A stretch of DNA of 15,961 nucleotides, from contig CAJTOV010000090.1 in the NCBI GenBank assembly GCA_910577765.1, positions 1-15,961 on the forward strand. Direction: 5' to 3'. Under the pieces are notes generated by a model, which ran no database searches, had not been told where the DNA came from, and worked only from the letters and a program-made list of their open reading frames with translations. This DNA comes from an uncultured Lachnospiraceae bacterium (GTDB lineage Bacteria > Bacillota > Clostridia > Lachnospirales > Lachnospiraceae). Within the stretch, counting starts at the first letter, position 1, and every line of letters starts with the position of its first letter. Shown piece after piece: positions 7,660 to 14,269 of this stretch. The position numbers and the translations under genes were made by a program.

Positions 7660-7682
7660 TGTAAACCACAATAAAATATAAG

Positions 7683-7711
7683 TTGACAATCTATGGATAT
7701 CATGTTATATT
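7683..7711 (+). promoter_or_regulatory. Strong promoter for bioY
   Basis: A consensus -35 box TTGACA (7683-7688) is followed after exactly 17 bases by TATATT (7706-7711), with an extended -10 TG at 7703-7704. Transcription should begin near 7718, leaving a leader of about 78 nt. I did not see a convincing BirA-type operator overlapping it. Confidence 0.75.
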
Positions 7712-7724
7712 CTGCTTGTTCACT

Positions 7725-7763
7725 GATGGTACCCGTGGGGAAAATACCCGGACGGATACCATC
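7725..7763 (+). promoter_or_regulatory. Leader hairpin before bioY
   Basis: GATGGTA (7725-7731) pairs perfectly with TACCATC (7757-7763). Between them CCG and GGG segments can pair with CCC and CGG to extend the stem, leaving an A-rich loop. It sits in the 5' leader between the predicted transcription start and the ribosome site (AAGGGCAGGA, 7781-7790). It may be a regulatory leader structure, an inverted-repeat operator or an mRNA stabiliser. It does not match a riboswitch class that I know. Confidence 0.4.
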
Positions 7764-7795
7764 CACAGGCAGCAAAAAGAAAGGGCAGGATATCC

Positions 7796-8395
7796 ATGAA
7801 TACAAATACAAAACAGGCAGTGGCAGAGAAGGCAGCAGGAAGGAACCGTTTCCGTACCAGGGAGATCGTCCTGGTGGGGATGTTTGCGGCGGTACTGGCA
7901 GTGATTTCCCAGATCTCCCTGCCCATGCCTTCCGGTGTGCCCATTACGGTCCAGGTCTTCGGCGTAGCCCTGGTAGGGGCGGTGCTGGGATATAAGCTGG
8001 GCTTTCTGGCCACAGTGGTTTACATACTGATCGGTGCAGCCGGACTTCCGGTCTTTGCCAATTTCCACGGGGGAATCGCTTCCCTGACCGGCATGAGCGG
8101 CGGCTATATCCTGGCCTGGCCGGTGATGGCGCTTCTGTCAGGAATCCGCCCCGGCTTCCAGAACCGGAAGCTGAATCTGGCCGTGATGCTCCTTCTGTCC
8201 CTGGCCGGCCTGATGATCGTGGAATTTGCCGGTGCCTTCCAGTGGTCCAGACTGGCCGGTGACCGGAGCCTGATGTCCATTATCATCTACTCCTTTGTGG
8301 CCTTCATCCCCAAGGATGTGGTGATCACGGTACTGGCGGTGATCCTGGGAACCCAGATCCGCAACCCTCTGGTGAAAGCCGGATACTTAGTATAA
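7796..8395 (+). CDS. bioY: BioY family biotin transporter, S component
   Basis: A 199-aa integral membrane protein, the substrate-binding subunit of an energy-coupling factor (ECF) biotin transporter. After a basic, cytoplasmic N-terminus (residues 1-22) come about six hydrophobic segments: about 23-40, 50-66, 69-86, 100-116, 127-146 and 161-186. Family hallmarks are MPSGVPITVQVFGVALVGA (44-62), GLPVFANFHGG (83-93) and the SGGYILAWP segment (101-109). Related BioY proteins usually have GPTGGY in this last position; here the two residues before GGY are Met and Ser. No ECF ATPase or EcfT gene is adjacent, so it would use a shared energising module or act alone, as some BioY proteins are reported to do. 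It has its own strong promoter and terminator and is monocistronic. No biotin synthesis genes are in the window, consistent with biotin scavenging. Confidence 0.92.
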   Translation: MNTNTKQAVAEKAAGRNRFRTREIVLVGMFAAVLAVISQISLPMPSGVPITVQVFGVALVGAVLGYKLGFLATVVYILIGAAGLPVFANFHGGIASLTGMSGGYILAWPVMALLSGIRPGFQNRKLNLAVMLLLSLAGLMIVEFAGAFQWSRLAGDRSLMSIIIYSFVAFIPKDVVITVLAVILGTQIRNPLVKAGYLV

Positions 8396-8420
8396 ACTAC
8401 AGAATCCTTTTAATCCTTTC

Positions 8421-8454
8421 GGACAGCCCCGGCACCCTGGTGCCGGGGCTGTCC
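8421..8454. terminator. Perfect 16-bp hairpin after bioY
   Basis: GGACAGCCCCGGCACC (8421-8436) pairs without a mismatch with GGTGCCGGGGCTGTCC (8439-8454) around a two-base CT spacer. It lies 26 bases after the bioY stop. No T-tract follows directly, so on its own it is an incomplete intrinsic terminator; it may act with the hairpin just downstream or protect the 3' end. Confidence 0.55.
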
Positions 8455-8463
8455 GGCCAGAAG

Positions 8464-8519
8464 CCGGTGTTGCTGTTCGCTGGTACCCGGCGAACAGTAA
8501 CAAGCCGGTTCCGTTTTTT
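8464..8519 (+). terminator. Intrinsic terminator of bioY
   Basis: CCGGTGTTGCTGTTCGC (8464-8480) pairs with GCGAACAGTAACAAGCCGG (8490-8508), apart from small bulges, with a loop of about nine bases. The tract TTTTTT (8514-8519) follows closely. This is the expected intrinsic terminator layout on the plus strand and separates bioY from the DUF885 gene. Confidence 0.7.
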
Positions 8520-8540
8520 CTTCTCTTCCTCACACATAAG

Positions 8541-8569
8541 TTGTCTTTTCCGGCAATATAGTTTATAGT
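8541..8569 (+). promoter_or_regulatory. Promoter for the DUF885 lipoprotein gene
   Basis: A -35 box TTGTCT (8541-8546) and a -10 box TATAGT (8564-8569) are separated by 17 bases. Transcription should start near 8576, giving a leader of about 30 nt that contains the ribosome site TAGGAGGA (8591-8598). Confidence 0.65.
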
Positions 8570-8605
8570 AATAGCAGATGGAAACCACCTTAGGAGGATA
8601 CCCCT

Positions 8606-10465
8606 ATGCATAAATTGCGGATAAAGACAACCAGCATCATTCTGGCCGCCCTGGTCCTTTGCTGCGCCGTTTTAGGCGGCTGCCAGGTGAAGCGCCCGGC
8701 AGCGCCTTCCTCCCCGGAAACCGCCTCGGGTGCTGCCGGCACAGAAAGCACCGGCAGCCAGGAGCAGGTAAATGCCCAGGCCCTTAAGGAACAAGAACGC
8801 TTCCAGAAGGAAATGGAAGAGCTGTTCTGCAGCGAGATCAGCGAGACCCAGGTCAACATGCATTTCATGCTGAAAGACCCTTCCCGCTTCGGCATTTCCA
8901 AAGCAAAGAACCTGTATCCTTCCCTGGCCCCGGAGAAGCTTGAGGAAGCACGCCAGAGCCAGCAGGAGCTCCAGGAGCTGCTGGACACCTTTGACCCGGC
9001 TCTTCTGACAGAGAGCCAGCGGCTGACCTTGCAGATCCTGGACAGCTACCTGGCTACGGAGAAACGGACCCAGGGCCTGGAGCTTTATTACCAGCCCCTG
9101 GCTGTGACCATCGGCGTCCAGGCCCAGCTTCCCATTCTCCTGGCGGAATATGAGTTCCGGGGAAAGCAGGATGTGGAGGAATATCTGGAGCTGGTGGCCG
9201 GGATTGACGAATATTACCAGGATATCATGGACTTTGAGAAACGGAAGGCAGAGGCCGGCCTGATGATGAGTGACCGGACCATTGACCATGTGATCGAGTC
9301 CTGCGAAAGCTTCCTGCTGGTCCCCGGGGACAATTTCATGACCCAGACCTTTGACACCCGCCTGGAACAGGTGGCCGGTCTCACGGAGGAAGAGAAGGCA
9401 GGTTACCGCCAGCTCCATGCACAAGCCCTGGAGCAGCATTTCCTGCCGGCCTACCAGCTTCTCATTGACGGTCTTACGGCCTTAAAGGGCACCGGCACCA
9501 ATGAGGGCGGCCAGTGCGGCTACCCCCGTGGTAAGGAGTACTACGAGTACCAGGTCTATGCGGCCACCGGCACCTCCTGCCCTTCGGTGGATGAGCTGCT
9601 GAAGGATGTGGAGCGTACCATGGAGGACGGACTCATCAGTACCTCCCTGCTTCTGCGCAAGTACCCGGAACTGATCCATGAGGTGGATTCCTACGCCTTC
9701 CGCCAGACAGAGCCGGAAGGAATCATGGAAGAGTTAAAGACCCTGACCCAGGAGGATTATCCTGCTCTTCCTGCATGCAGCTACACCTTCAAGATGGTTC
9801 CCAAGGCACTGGAGCTTTCCCTGAGCCCGGCATTTTACCTGGTGTCGCCGCTGGATGATTATGAGAACAATACGATCTACATCAACGGAAACCCGCAGTT
9901 TGCAGGCAACGACCTTTACACGGTCATTGCCCATGAGGGGTATCCCGGCCATCTGTACCAGAATGTGTATTTCAACACCCAGAACCATGACAATGTACGC
10001 AAGCTGATCTCGTTCCCCGGCTACTCCGAGGGCTGGGCCACCTATGTGGAACGGGAGTCCTACATTATGGACAACGGCCTGCGGCCGGAGATGGGCCAGC
10101 TTCTGGCAGACAATTACATAGCCGCCCTGGGACTCCATGCCTGCCTGGATATTTACATCAATTATAAGGGGTGGACCAGGGACCAGGTGAAAGAGTATCT
10201 GCAGCGGTATTACAACCAGCCGGACAGCGCGGTGGAGAGCCTGTACGACGCCATGGTGGAGAATCCGGCCAACTATCTTTCCTATTTTGTGGGCTGTATG
10301 GAGATCCGCAATATGCGGGAGGAGGCGGAAGGCCGGCTGGGGGAGCGGTTCAACTTAAAGGAATTCCACAAATTCATCCTGGATATGGGGGATGCGCCCT
10401 TTGATGTGATCCGGGGATATTTTGGGGAATGGTTGAAAGGGCAGGAAATGGGCAGCGGGAAATAA
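8606..10465 (+). CDS. DUF885 family lipoprotein, putative metallopeptidase
   Basis: A 619-aa exported protein. Residues 1-26 form a lipoprotein signal: basic MHKLRIK, a hydrophobic core, and the lipobox LGGC with Cys26 as the lipidated residue. A low-complexity Ser/Ala/Pro/Gly linker (about 27-55) follows, then the DUF885 domain to the end. The zinc-site-like motif HEGYPGH lies at 443-449, and a likely third ligand, Glu475, is in GYSEGWATYVE, the arrangement seen throughout DUF885. The family is assigned to metallopeptidases by similarity; its physiological substrate is not established to my knowledge. The protein should be anchored to the outer face of the cytoplasmic membrane and may trim peptides in the wall or gut environment. 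Length fits the family (about 550-620 aa). It is probably transcribed alone from the promoter at 8541-8569, since a terminator lies upstream and the next gene is convergent. Confidence 0.9.
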   Translation: MHKLRIKTTSIILAALVLCCAVLGGCQVKRPAAPSSPETASGAAGTESTGSQEQVNAQALKEQERFQKEMEELFCSEISETQVNMHFMLKDPSRFGISKAKNLYPSLAPEKLEEARQSQQELQELLDTFDPALLTESQRLTLQILDSYLATEKRTQGLELYYQPLAVTIGVQAQLPILLAEYEFRGKQDVEEYLELVAGIDEYYQDIMDFEKRKAEAGLMMSDRTIDHVIESCESFLLVPGDNFMTQTFDTRLEQVAGLTEEEKAGYRQLHAQALEQHFLPAYQLLIDGLTALKGTGTNEGGQCGYPRGKEYYEYQVYAATGTSCPSVDELLKDVERTMEDGLISTSLLLRKYPELIHEVDSYAFRQTEPEGIMEELKTLTQEDYPALPACSYTFKMVPKALELSLSPAFYLVSPLDDYENNTIYINGNPQFAGNDLYTVIAHEGYPGHLYQNVYFNTQNHDNVRKLISFPGYSEGWATYVERESYIMDNGLRPEMGQLLADNYIAALGLHACLDIYINYKGWTRDQVKEYLQRYYNQPDSAVESLYDAMVENPANYLSYFVGCMEIRNMREEAEGRLGERFNLKEFHKFILDMGDAPFDVIRGYFGEWLKGQEMGSGK

Positions 10466-10485
10466 CGGCTGCCGGAGGTTAACAG

Positions 10486-10584
10486 GGGAGTGCTGCAAAA
10501 CACGGACCTTCCACAATGCAGGGTGCCGGTATCCGGCGGATTGCGGATCTGTATTGTGGGAGGGGCGGATGCTGCGGCACTCCC
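10486..10584. repeat. Palindromic intergenic element of about 99 bp
   Basis: The ends GGGAGTGC (10486-10493) and GCACTCCC (10577-10584) are perfectly complementary. Inside, CCACAAT-g-CAG (10511-10521) faces CTG-t-ATTGTGG (10550-10559) with one mismatch. The centre holds CCGG and CCGG flanking TAT. The whole forms a long hairpin in the 191-base gap between convergent genes. It may serve as a bidirectional transcription stop, but its size and symmetry resemble dispersed REP-like palindromes. No open frame of note crosses it. Confidence 0.6.
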
Positions 10585-10600
10585 TTTAATTCGGAAAGGC

Positions 10601-10616
10601 CCTGGCCACCGCCAGG
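10601..10616 (-). terminator. Possible terminator for the IclR gene
   Basis: CCTGGC and GCCAGG form a perfect 6-bp stem with a four-base loop 41 bases beyond the stop codon of the minus-strand regulator gene. Read on the minus strand, it is followed by a short T stretch (gccttt), so termination is possible but weak. The neighbouring palindrome may contribute. Confidence 0.35.
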
Positions 10617-10656
10617 AAATCCTCGGAACATCGCCCCTAAACAATATCTGTTTTTC

Positions 10657-11448
10657 TCACTCTTCATAAATCCCAAACGCATTTTCATCCAGATGGTTTT
10701 CTGCCAGATACTGTTCAATCGTATTTCCAACCTTCTTAAGAACCGGCCGGATACGTTCCGCCTTATCCTCCGAATCACGGAAGGAAGGCACACTGATGGA
10801 CAAGCTGGCAATGGTTTTCCGGTTGCAGCAGATGGGGACTGCATAACAGCAGATATTCAAAGTTGTCTCTTGCTTTTCGTAGGCGAATTTGGTAGCGTTA
10901 ATCATCTCTAATTCATCTTTAAGCCGGTCAAAATCCGTAATGGTATGTTCCGTCAGTCTCTCCAGACCATCAGGATACAGTTTCTTCACTGTTTCAAAAG
11001 GAAGCTGGTACAGCAGTGCCTTGCCCAGGGCCGTGCAGTAGAGAGGAAGCCGCTTTCCCACACTGGACACCAGGCGGATCGCCTCTCTGGAATCCACCTT
11101 GGCGATATAGAGGACACTGCTGCCGGAACGGATTCCGAACTGACAGATTTCGTTGGTCTCATGAACCGCATACTCCATCTCCGATTTGATAAATTGCATA
11201 ATACTCTTTTCGCTGTGGTAGGAGCTGCCAGCCAGATAGGTACTGATACCGGTAGTGTACAGACCACTGTCTTTTTGAAAGAAAATAAAGTTCCGGGTGG
11301 CCATAGTGTGGAGAATGGGAGCCACGGTTGTCTTGGGAGATCCGATCTGTCTGGCAATATCTGAGAGACTGAGACCCGATGGCGTCGAAGCCAGCAGCTC
11401 CAGGATGTTCAGGACCCGTTCGGTTGGTTTATGATCTGTATTTGGCAT
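10657..11448 (-). CDS. IclR family transcriptional regulator
   Basis: A 263-aa DNA-binding regulator. The N-terminal winged helix-turn-helix covers about 8-70, with the turn region GLSLSDIARQIGSPKTTVAPIL (25-46). The C-terminal ligand domain shows family features: ICQFGIRSGSSVLYIAKVDS, LPLYCTALGKALL and a late segment AVPICCNRKTIASLSISVPS that contains cysteines. The start at 11448 is chosen because AAAGGAG precedes it by six bases on the minus strand; an in-frame ATG 45 bases further out lacks such a site. The gene is divergent from the sugar-acid operon with a 308-base shared control region, so by the usual IclR/KdgR logic it should control that operon and respond to its substrate or a 2-keto-3-deoxy intermediate. 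Whether it represses or activates cannot be read directly, though an operator candidate downstream of the operon start suggests repression. Confidence 0.92.
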   Translation of the reverse strand: MPNTDHKPTERVLNILELLASTPSGLSLSDIARQIGSPKTTVAPILHTMATRNFIFFQKDSGLYTTGISTYLAGSSYHSEKSIMQFIKSEMEYAVHETNEICQFGIRSGSSVLYIAKVDSREAIRLVSSVGKRLPLYCTALGKALLYQLPFETVKKLYPDGLERLTEHTITDFDRLKDELEMINATKFAYEKQETTLNICCYAVPICCNRKTIASLSISVPSFRDSEDKAERIRPVLKKVGNTIEQYLAENHLDENAFGIYEE

Positions 11449-11466
11449 TGTCTGCTCCTTTATGTA

Positions 11467-11493
11467 ATTTGTAATGGTTAAGGCAGGTGTCAA
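11467..11493 (-). promoter_or_regulatory. Weak promoter candidate for the IclR gene
   Basis: On the minus strand a consensus TTGACA (11493-11488) is followed 15 bases later by TACAAA (11472-11467), a poor -10 match with short spacing. The predicted start would leave a leader of about 13-15 nt before the regulator gene. A weak promoter would suit a regulator, but another start point is possible. Confidence 0.3.
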
Positions 11494-11658
11494 ATGTTAT
11501 TATTTTTTACCTGGCACCATTCAGGAACAGGAAGAAACCTGATCTGAACGGTTACCCTCCTGATTACTATACCAGAGAAAATTTTAGAAAGGCCAGTGGC
11601 AAAATACACAAGAACTAAAGAGTTTTTTTAGCTAAAATGTCAAATTATTAAAATTGTA

Positions 11659-11687
11659 TTGACTTTTCATGTCTACAGATGTATTCT
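11659..11687 (+). promoter_or_regulatory. Promoter of the sugar-acid operon
   Basis: TTGACT (11659-11664) and TATTCT (11682-11687) are separated by 17 bases within an AT-rich stretch. Transcription would begin near 11694, about 63 bases before the permease start codon. It lies in the divergent region shared with the regulator gene. Confidence 0.65.
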
Positions 11688-11698
11688 GTGAATGTGAT

Positions 11699-11721
11699 GT
11701 ACGAAAATGCGCATATCGTAC
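11699..11721. promoter_or_regulatory. Inverted-repeat operator candidate for the IclR regulator
   Basis: GTACGA (11699-11704) and TCGTAC (11716-11721) are perfect inverted half-sites, with the palindrome ATGCGCAT (11707-11714) between them. A further TACGTAC follows at 11727-11733. The site lies just after the predicted transcription start, where a bound protein would block elongation or promoter clearance. Assignment to the divergent IclR protein is by position only. Confidence 0.5.
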
Positions 11722-11756
11722 TAATATACGTACAATGAAATGGGGGAAAGAAACAG

Positions 11757-12722
11757 ATGATTATGAAATTTTTAAATAAGGTTCCTGCGGGAATGATGAT
11801 TGTTCCACTGCTGATTGGTGCGGTTTTGAACACCTTCTGCCCGCAGGTACTGCAGCTGGGGTCCTTGACCACAGCGACATTTTCCAACGCAGGAGCAGCC
11901 ACAGCCATGGGTATCCAGCTGGTGTGCCTGGGAACTACACTACAGCTGGGAGATATTGGAAAAGTGCTGAAGCGGGGCGGGATTCTTCTGCTTTCCAAGT
12001 TCTTTATCGGTTCGGTGATTGGGATTGGGGTAGGCAAAATCTTTGGACCGGCCGGGGTTCTGGGACTTTCCGCACTGGCAATCATCAGCGCGGTAACCAA
12101 TAGCAACGGTTCCGTGTACCTGGCTCTGATGCAGACTTATGGCGATGATGTGGACGGAGGTGCCATGGCACTGCTGGCACTTAACGACGGACCTTTCATG
12201 ACCATGATCGCCATGGGCGTATCCGGTCTTGCCAATATTCCGGTGCAGGCACTGATCGCGACTGTGACCCCGATTCTGGTTGGCATGATTCTGGGAAATA
12301 TGGACAAGAAATTTGCAGACTTCATATCCCCGGCAGGCGCTGTGATGATCCCCTTCGTGGGACTGACACTGGGAGCAGGAATCAACCTTCTCAATGTGGT
12401 GAAGGGAGGCGTACCCGGTATCATTCTGGGCCTGATCTCCATATTTGTAGGCGGTTCCTTCATCGTATTCTGCGATCGTGTGATTGGGAAGCGTCCTGGA
12501 TATGCCGGATGGGCTGTAGCTACCACGGCAGGTAATGCTGTGGCAGTTCCGGCAGTAGTGGCCATGGCAGACCCGGCCCTGGAACCCTACGTGTCCGGCG
12601 CCACCACGCAGGTAGCAGCAGCCGTGGTGGTGACTGCAATCCTGGCCCCCCTGATGACAAGCTGGTGGGCAAAGAAATATGGCTGCCCCAGGATACCACT
12701 AAAAGCTGGGGAAGCAGTTTGA
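11757..12722 (+). CDS. kdgT: KdgT-type 2-keto-3-deoxygluconate permease
   Basis: A 321-aa integral membrane transporter of the KdgT family, which takes up 2-keto-3-deoxy-D-gluconate, probably with protons. About ten hydrophobic segments are visible from residue 14 to near the end. Family signatures include the opening NKVPAGMMIVPLLIGAVLNT, the SNAGAATAMGIQL segment near 46-58, SAVTNSNGSVYLALM near 116-130, LALNDGPFMTMIAMG near 142-156, and AVATTAGNAVAVPAVVA near 258-274. Length is as expected. The start at 11757 follows GGGGGA (11742-11747) at 9 bases; a second in-frame ATG six bases later would be too far from it. It is the first gene of the operon, and the dehydratase small subunit begins 38 bases after its stop. 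The true substrate may be a related keto-deoxy or aldonic acid rather than KDG. Confidence 0.9.
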   Translation: MIMKFLNKVPAGMMIVPLLIGAVLNTFCPQVLQLGSLTTATFSNAGAATAMGIQLVCLGTTLQLGDIGKVLKRGGILLLSKFFIGSVIGIGVGKIFGPAGVLGLSALAIISAVTNSNGSVYLALMQTYGDDVDGGAMALLALNDGPFMTMIAMGVSGLANIPVQALIATVTPILVGMILGNMDKKFADFISPAGAVMIPFVGLTLGAGINLLNVVKGGVPGIILGLISIFVGGSFIVFCDRVIGKRPGYAGWAVATTAGNAVAVPAVVAMADPALEPYVSGATTQVAAAVVVTAILAPLMTSWWAKKYGCPRIPLKAGEAV

Positions 12723-12760
12723 ATTCAGAGAACCAAACAAATTAGCGGAGGATAATGAGA

Positions 12761-13057
12761 ATGAATGAGACAATAACAAACGCAATGATCATTGATGGGA
12801 AGGATACGGTAGCCGTAGCCATCGAGCCGGTAGAAGCAGGCAGCTCCATCACATGGAAGGACAAGGCCGGACAGATCCGGCAGATTACAGCAGTCACGGC
12901 GGTGCCTATTTACCATAAAGTTGCCATTCAGGACATGGCAAAGGGAGAACCGGTGGTCAAGTATGGAGAACATATCGGACTGGCAGCGGTACCGGTCTGT
13001 GCCGGGGAACATGTACATATCCACAATGTGGAGAACCATAGGGAAGTATTATATTAG
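12761..13057 (+). CDS. UxaA-family dehydratase small subunit (SAF domain)
   Basis: A 98-aa SAF-domain protein equivalent to the N-terminal domain of altronate dehydratase (UxaA) and galactarate dehydratase (GarD). In split enzymes it is a separate small subunit. Visible signatures are DTVAVAIEPVEAG (15-27), VPIYHKVAI (48-56) and the closing GEHVHIHNVE (82-91), whose histidines are typical of this domain. The start is set at 12761 because GGAGG (12747-12751) lies nine bases ahead; the in-frame ATG at 12755 is only three bases away. Its stop codon TAG (13055-13057) overlaps the ribosome site of the catalytic subunit, so the two are translationally coupled and should form a complex. Reaction expected: water removal from a sugar acid, iron-dependent in known relatives. 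Confidence 0.87.
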   Translation: MNETITNAMIIDGKDTVAVAIEPVEAGSSITWKDKAGQIRQITAVTAVPIYHKVAIQDMAKGEPVVKYGEHIGLAAVPVCAGEHVHIHNVENHREVLY

Positions 13058-13066
13058 GAGGCAAAA

Positions 13067-14254
13067 ATGGTTAAAAATACAATGAAAGAAATGACCTTTA
13101 AAGGATACAGAAGACCAGACGGGAGAGTGGGAATCCGCAATAAGGTGCTGATCCTTCCTGCCAGTGTGTGCGCGTCGGATACCACCAGAATCATTGCTTC
13201 CCAAGTGGAGCAGGCGGTCACTTTCAACAATCAGAACGGATGCTCCCAGGTGCCTTCGGACCAGCAGTTTACTATGGATGTCATGGCCGGATACGCAGCC
13301 AATCCCAATGTATATGGGACCGTGGTCATATCCCTGGGATGCGAGAACTGCCAGATGGACCTGGTGGTAGAGGCCATCCAGGCACGGACCAATAAGCCCC
13401 TGGAACATTTTGTCATCCAGGAAAACGGCGGTACCATTTCCACCATTGAGAAAGCAGTGCGGGCAGCCAGAAAGATGGCTATTGACGCATCCATGATACC
13501 AAGGGAAGAATTCCCCATGTCACAACTGATCATCGGAACGGAATGCGGCGGCTCCGACCCCACCTCCGGTCTTGCATCCAATGTACTTATTGGTGAAGTC
13601 AGTGACCGCATAGTGGAGGCTGGCGGTACCTCTATCTTGTCCGAGACAACGGAGTTTATCGGTGCCGAGCATATTCTGGCAAAGCGGGGAAAGGATGATC
13701 GGGTCCGCCAGCGGATTTACCAGATCGTACACGACTATGAGCAGGCGATTCGCCTTGTTGGCCACGACGTGCGGGAAGGCAACCCATCCCCAGGTAATAT
13801 GGAAGGGGGCCTGACTACTCTGGAGGAAAAGTCTCTGGGCTGCATTCATAAGGGAGGCCATGCAACAGTCAATGAGGTTTACGACTACGCAAAGCAGGTG
13901 GACAATAACATGGGTCTGGTGATCATGGACACTCCGGGGAATGATCCTTCGTCCATTGCAGGTATGGCAGCAGGCGGCTGTCAGCTCTGCCTGTTTTCTA
14001 CCGGGCGGGGAACTCCTACCGGCAATCCCATAATCCCGGTCATCAAGATCACTGGAAACCGGGTGACCTATGGGAATATGCGGGACAACATGGATATGGA
14101 CGCCAGCCCCTATATCTATGGACAGAAGACCCTGGAGCAGCTGGGAGACGAGTTGGTGGCAGAGATGAAGCAGGTGGCGGACGGGAAGATGACCCGGGCA
14201 GAGGCTCTGGGCTACACAGAGATGGCCATCGCGAGAGTATGCAATTATATGTAA
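13067..14254 (+). CDS. UxaA/GarD-family sugar-acid dehydratase, catalytic subunit
   Basis: A 395-aa cytoplasmic protein matching the C-terminal catalytic part of the altronate/galactarate dehydratase (UxaA/GarD) family. The sequence opens with GYRRPDGRVGIRNKVLILP (13-31), the standard start of this domain. It also shows LGCENCQ (90-96), IQENGGT (117-123), GTECGGSDPTSGLASN (157-172) and a late GNPIIPVIKITGN stretch. The conserved cysteines are plausible metal ligands. TAGGAGG (13055-13061) fixes the start. Known members dehydrate altronate to 2-keto-3-deoxygluconate, galactarate to 5-keto-4-deoxyglucarate, or remove sulfite from sulfolactate (SuyB). The KDG-type permease and pyruvate-type aldolase neighbours favour an aldonate or aldarate, not sulfolactate. 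Which sugar acid is used is not determined. Confidence 0.9.
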   Translation: MVKNTMKEMTFKGYRRPDGRVGIRNKVLILPASVCASDTTRIIASQVEQAVTFNNQNGCSQVPSDQQFTMDVMAGYAANPNVYGTVVISLGCENCQMDLVVEAIQARTNKPLEHFVIQENGGTISTIEKAVRAARKMAIDASMIPREEFPMSQLIIGTECGGSDPTSGLASNVLIGEVSDRIVEAGGTSILSETTEFIGAEHILAKRGKDDRVRQRIYQIVHDYEQAIRLVGHDVREGNPSPGNMEGGLTTLEEKSLGCIHKGGHATVNEVYDYAKQVDNNMGLVIMDTPGNDPSSIAGMAAGGCQLCLFSTGRGTPTGNPIIPVIKITGNRVTYGNMRDNMDMDASPYIYGQKTLEQLGDELVAEMKQVADGKMTRAEALGYTEMAIARVCNYM

Positions 14255-14269
14255 AGAGGGAGGAAGAAC

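Noticed and set aside
7693..7995. A 100-codon plus-strand frame overlapping the bioY start
   Set aside because: It overlaps bioY in another frame, starts inside the predicted promoter region, and reads as low-complexity Gly/Arg sequence without a ribosome site.
8421..8519. Tandem hairpins after bioY considered as a mobile repeat
   Set aside because: Position right after a stop codon and a T-tract after the second stem are better explained as transcription termination.
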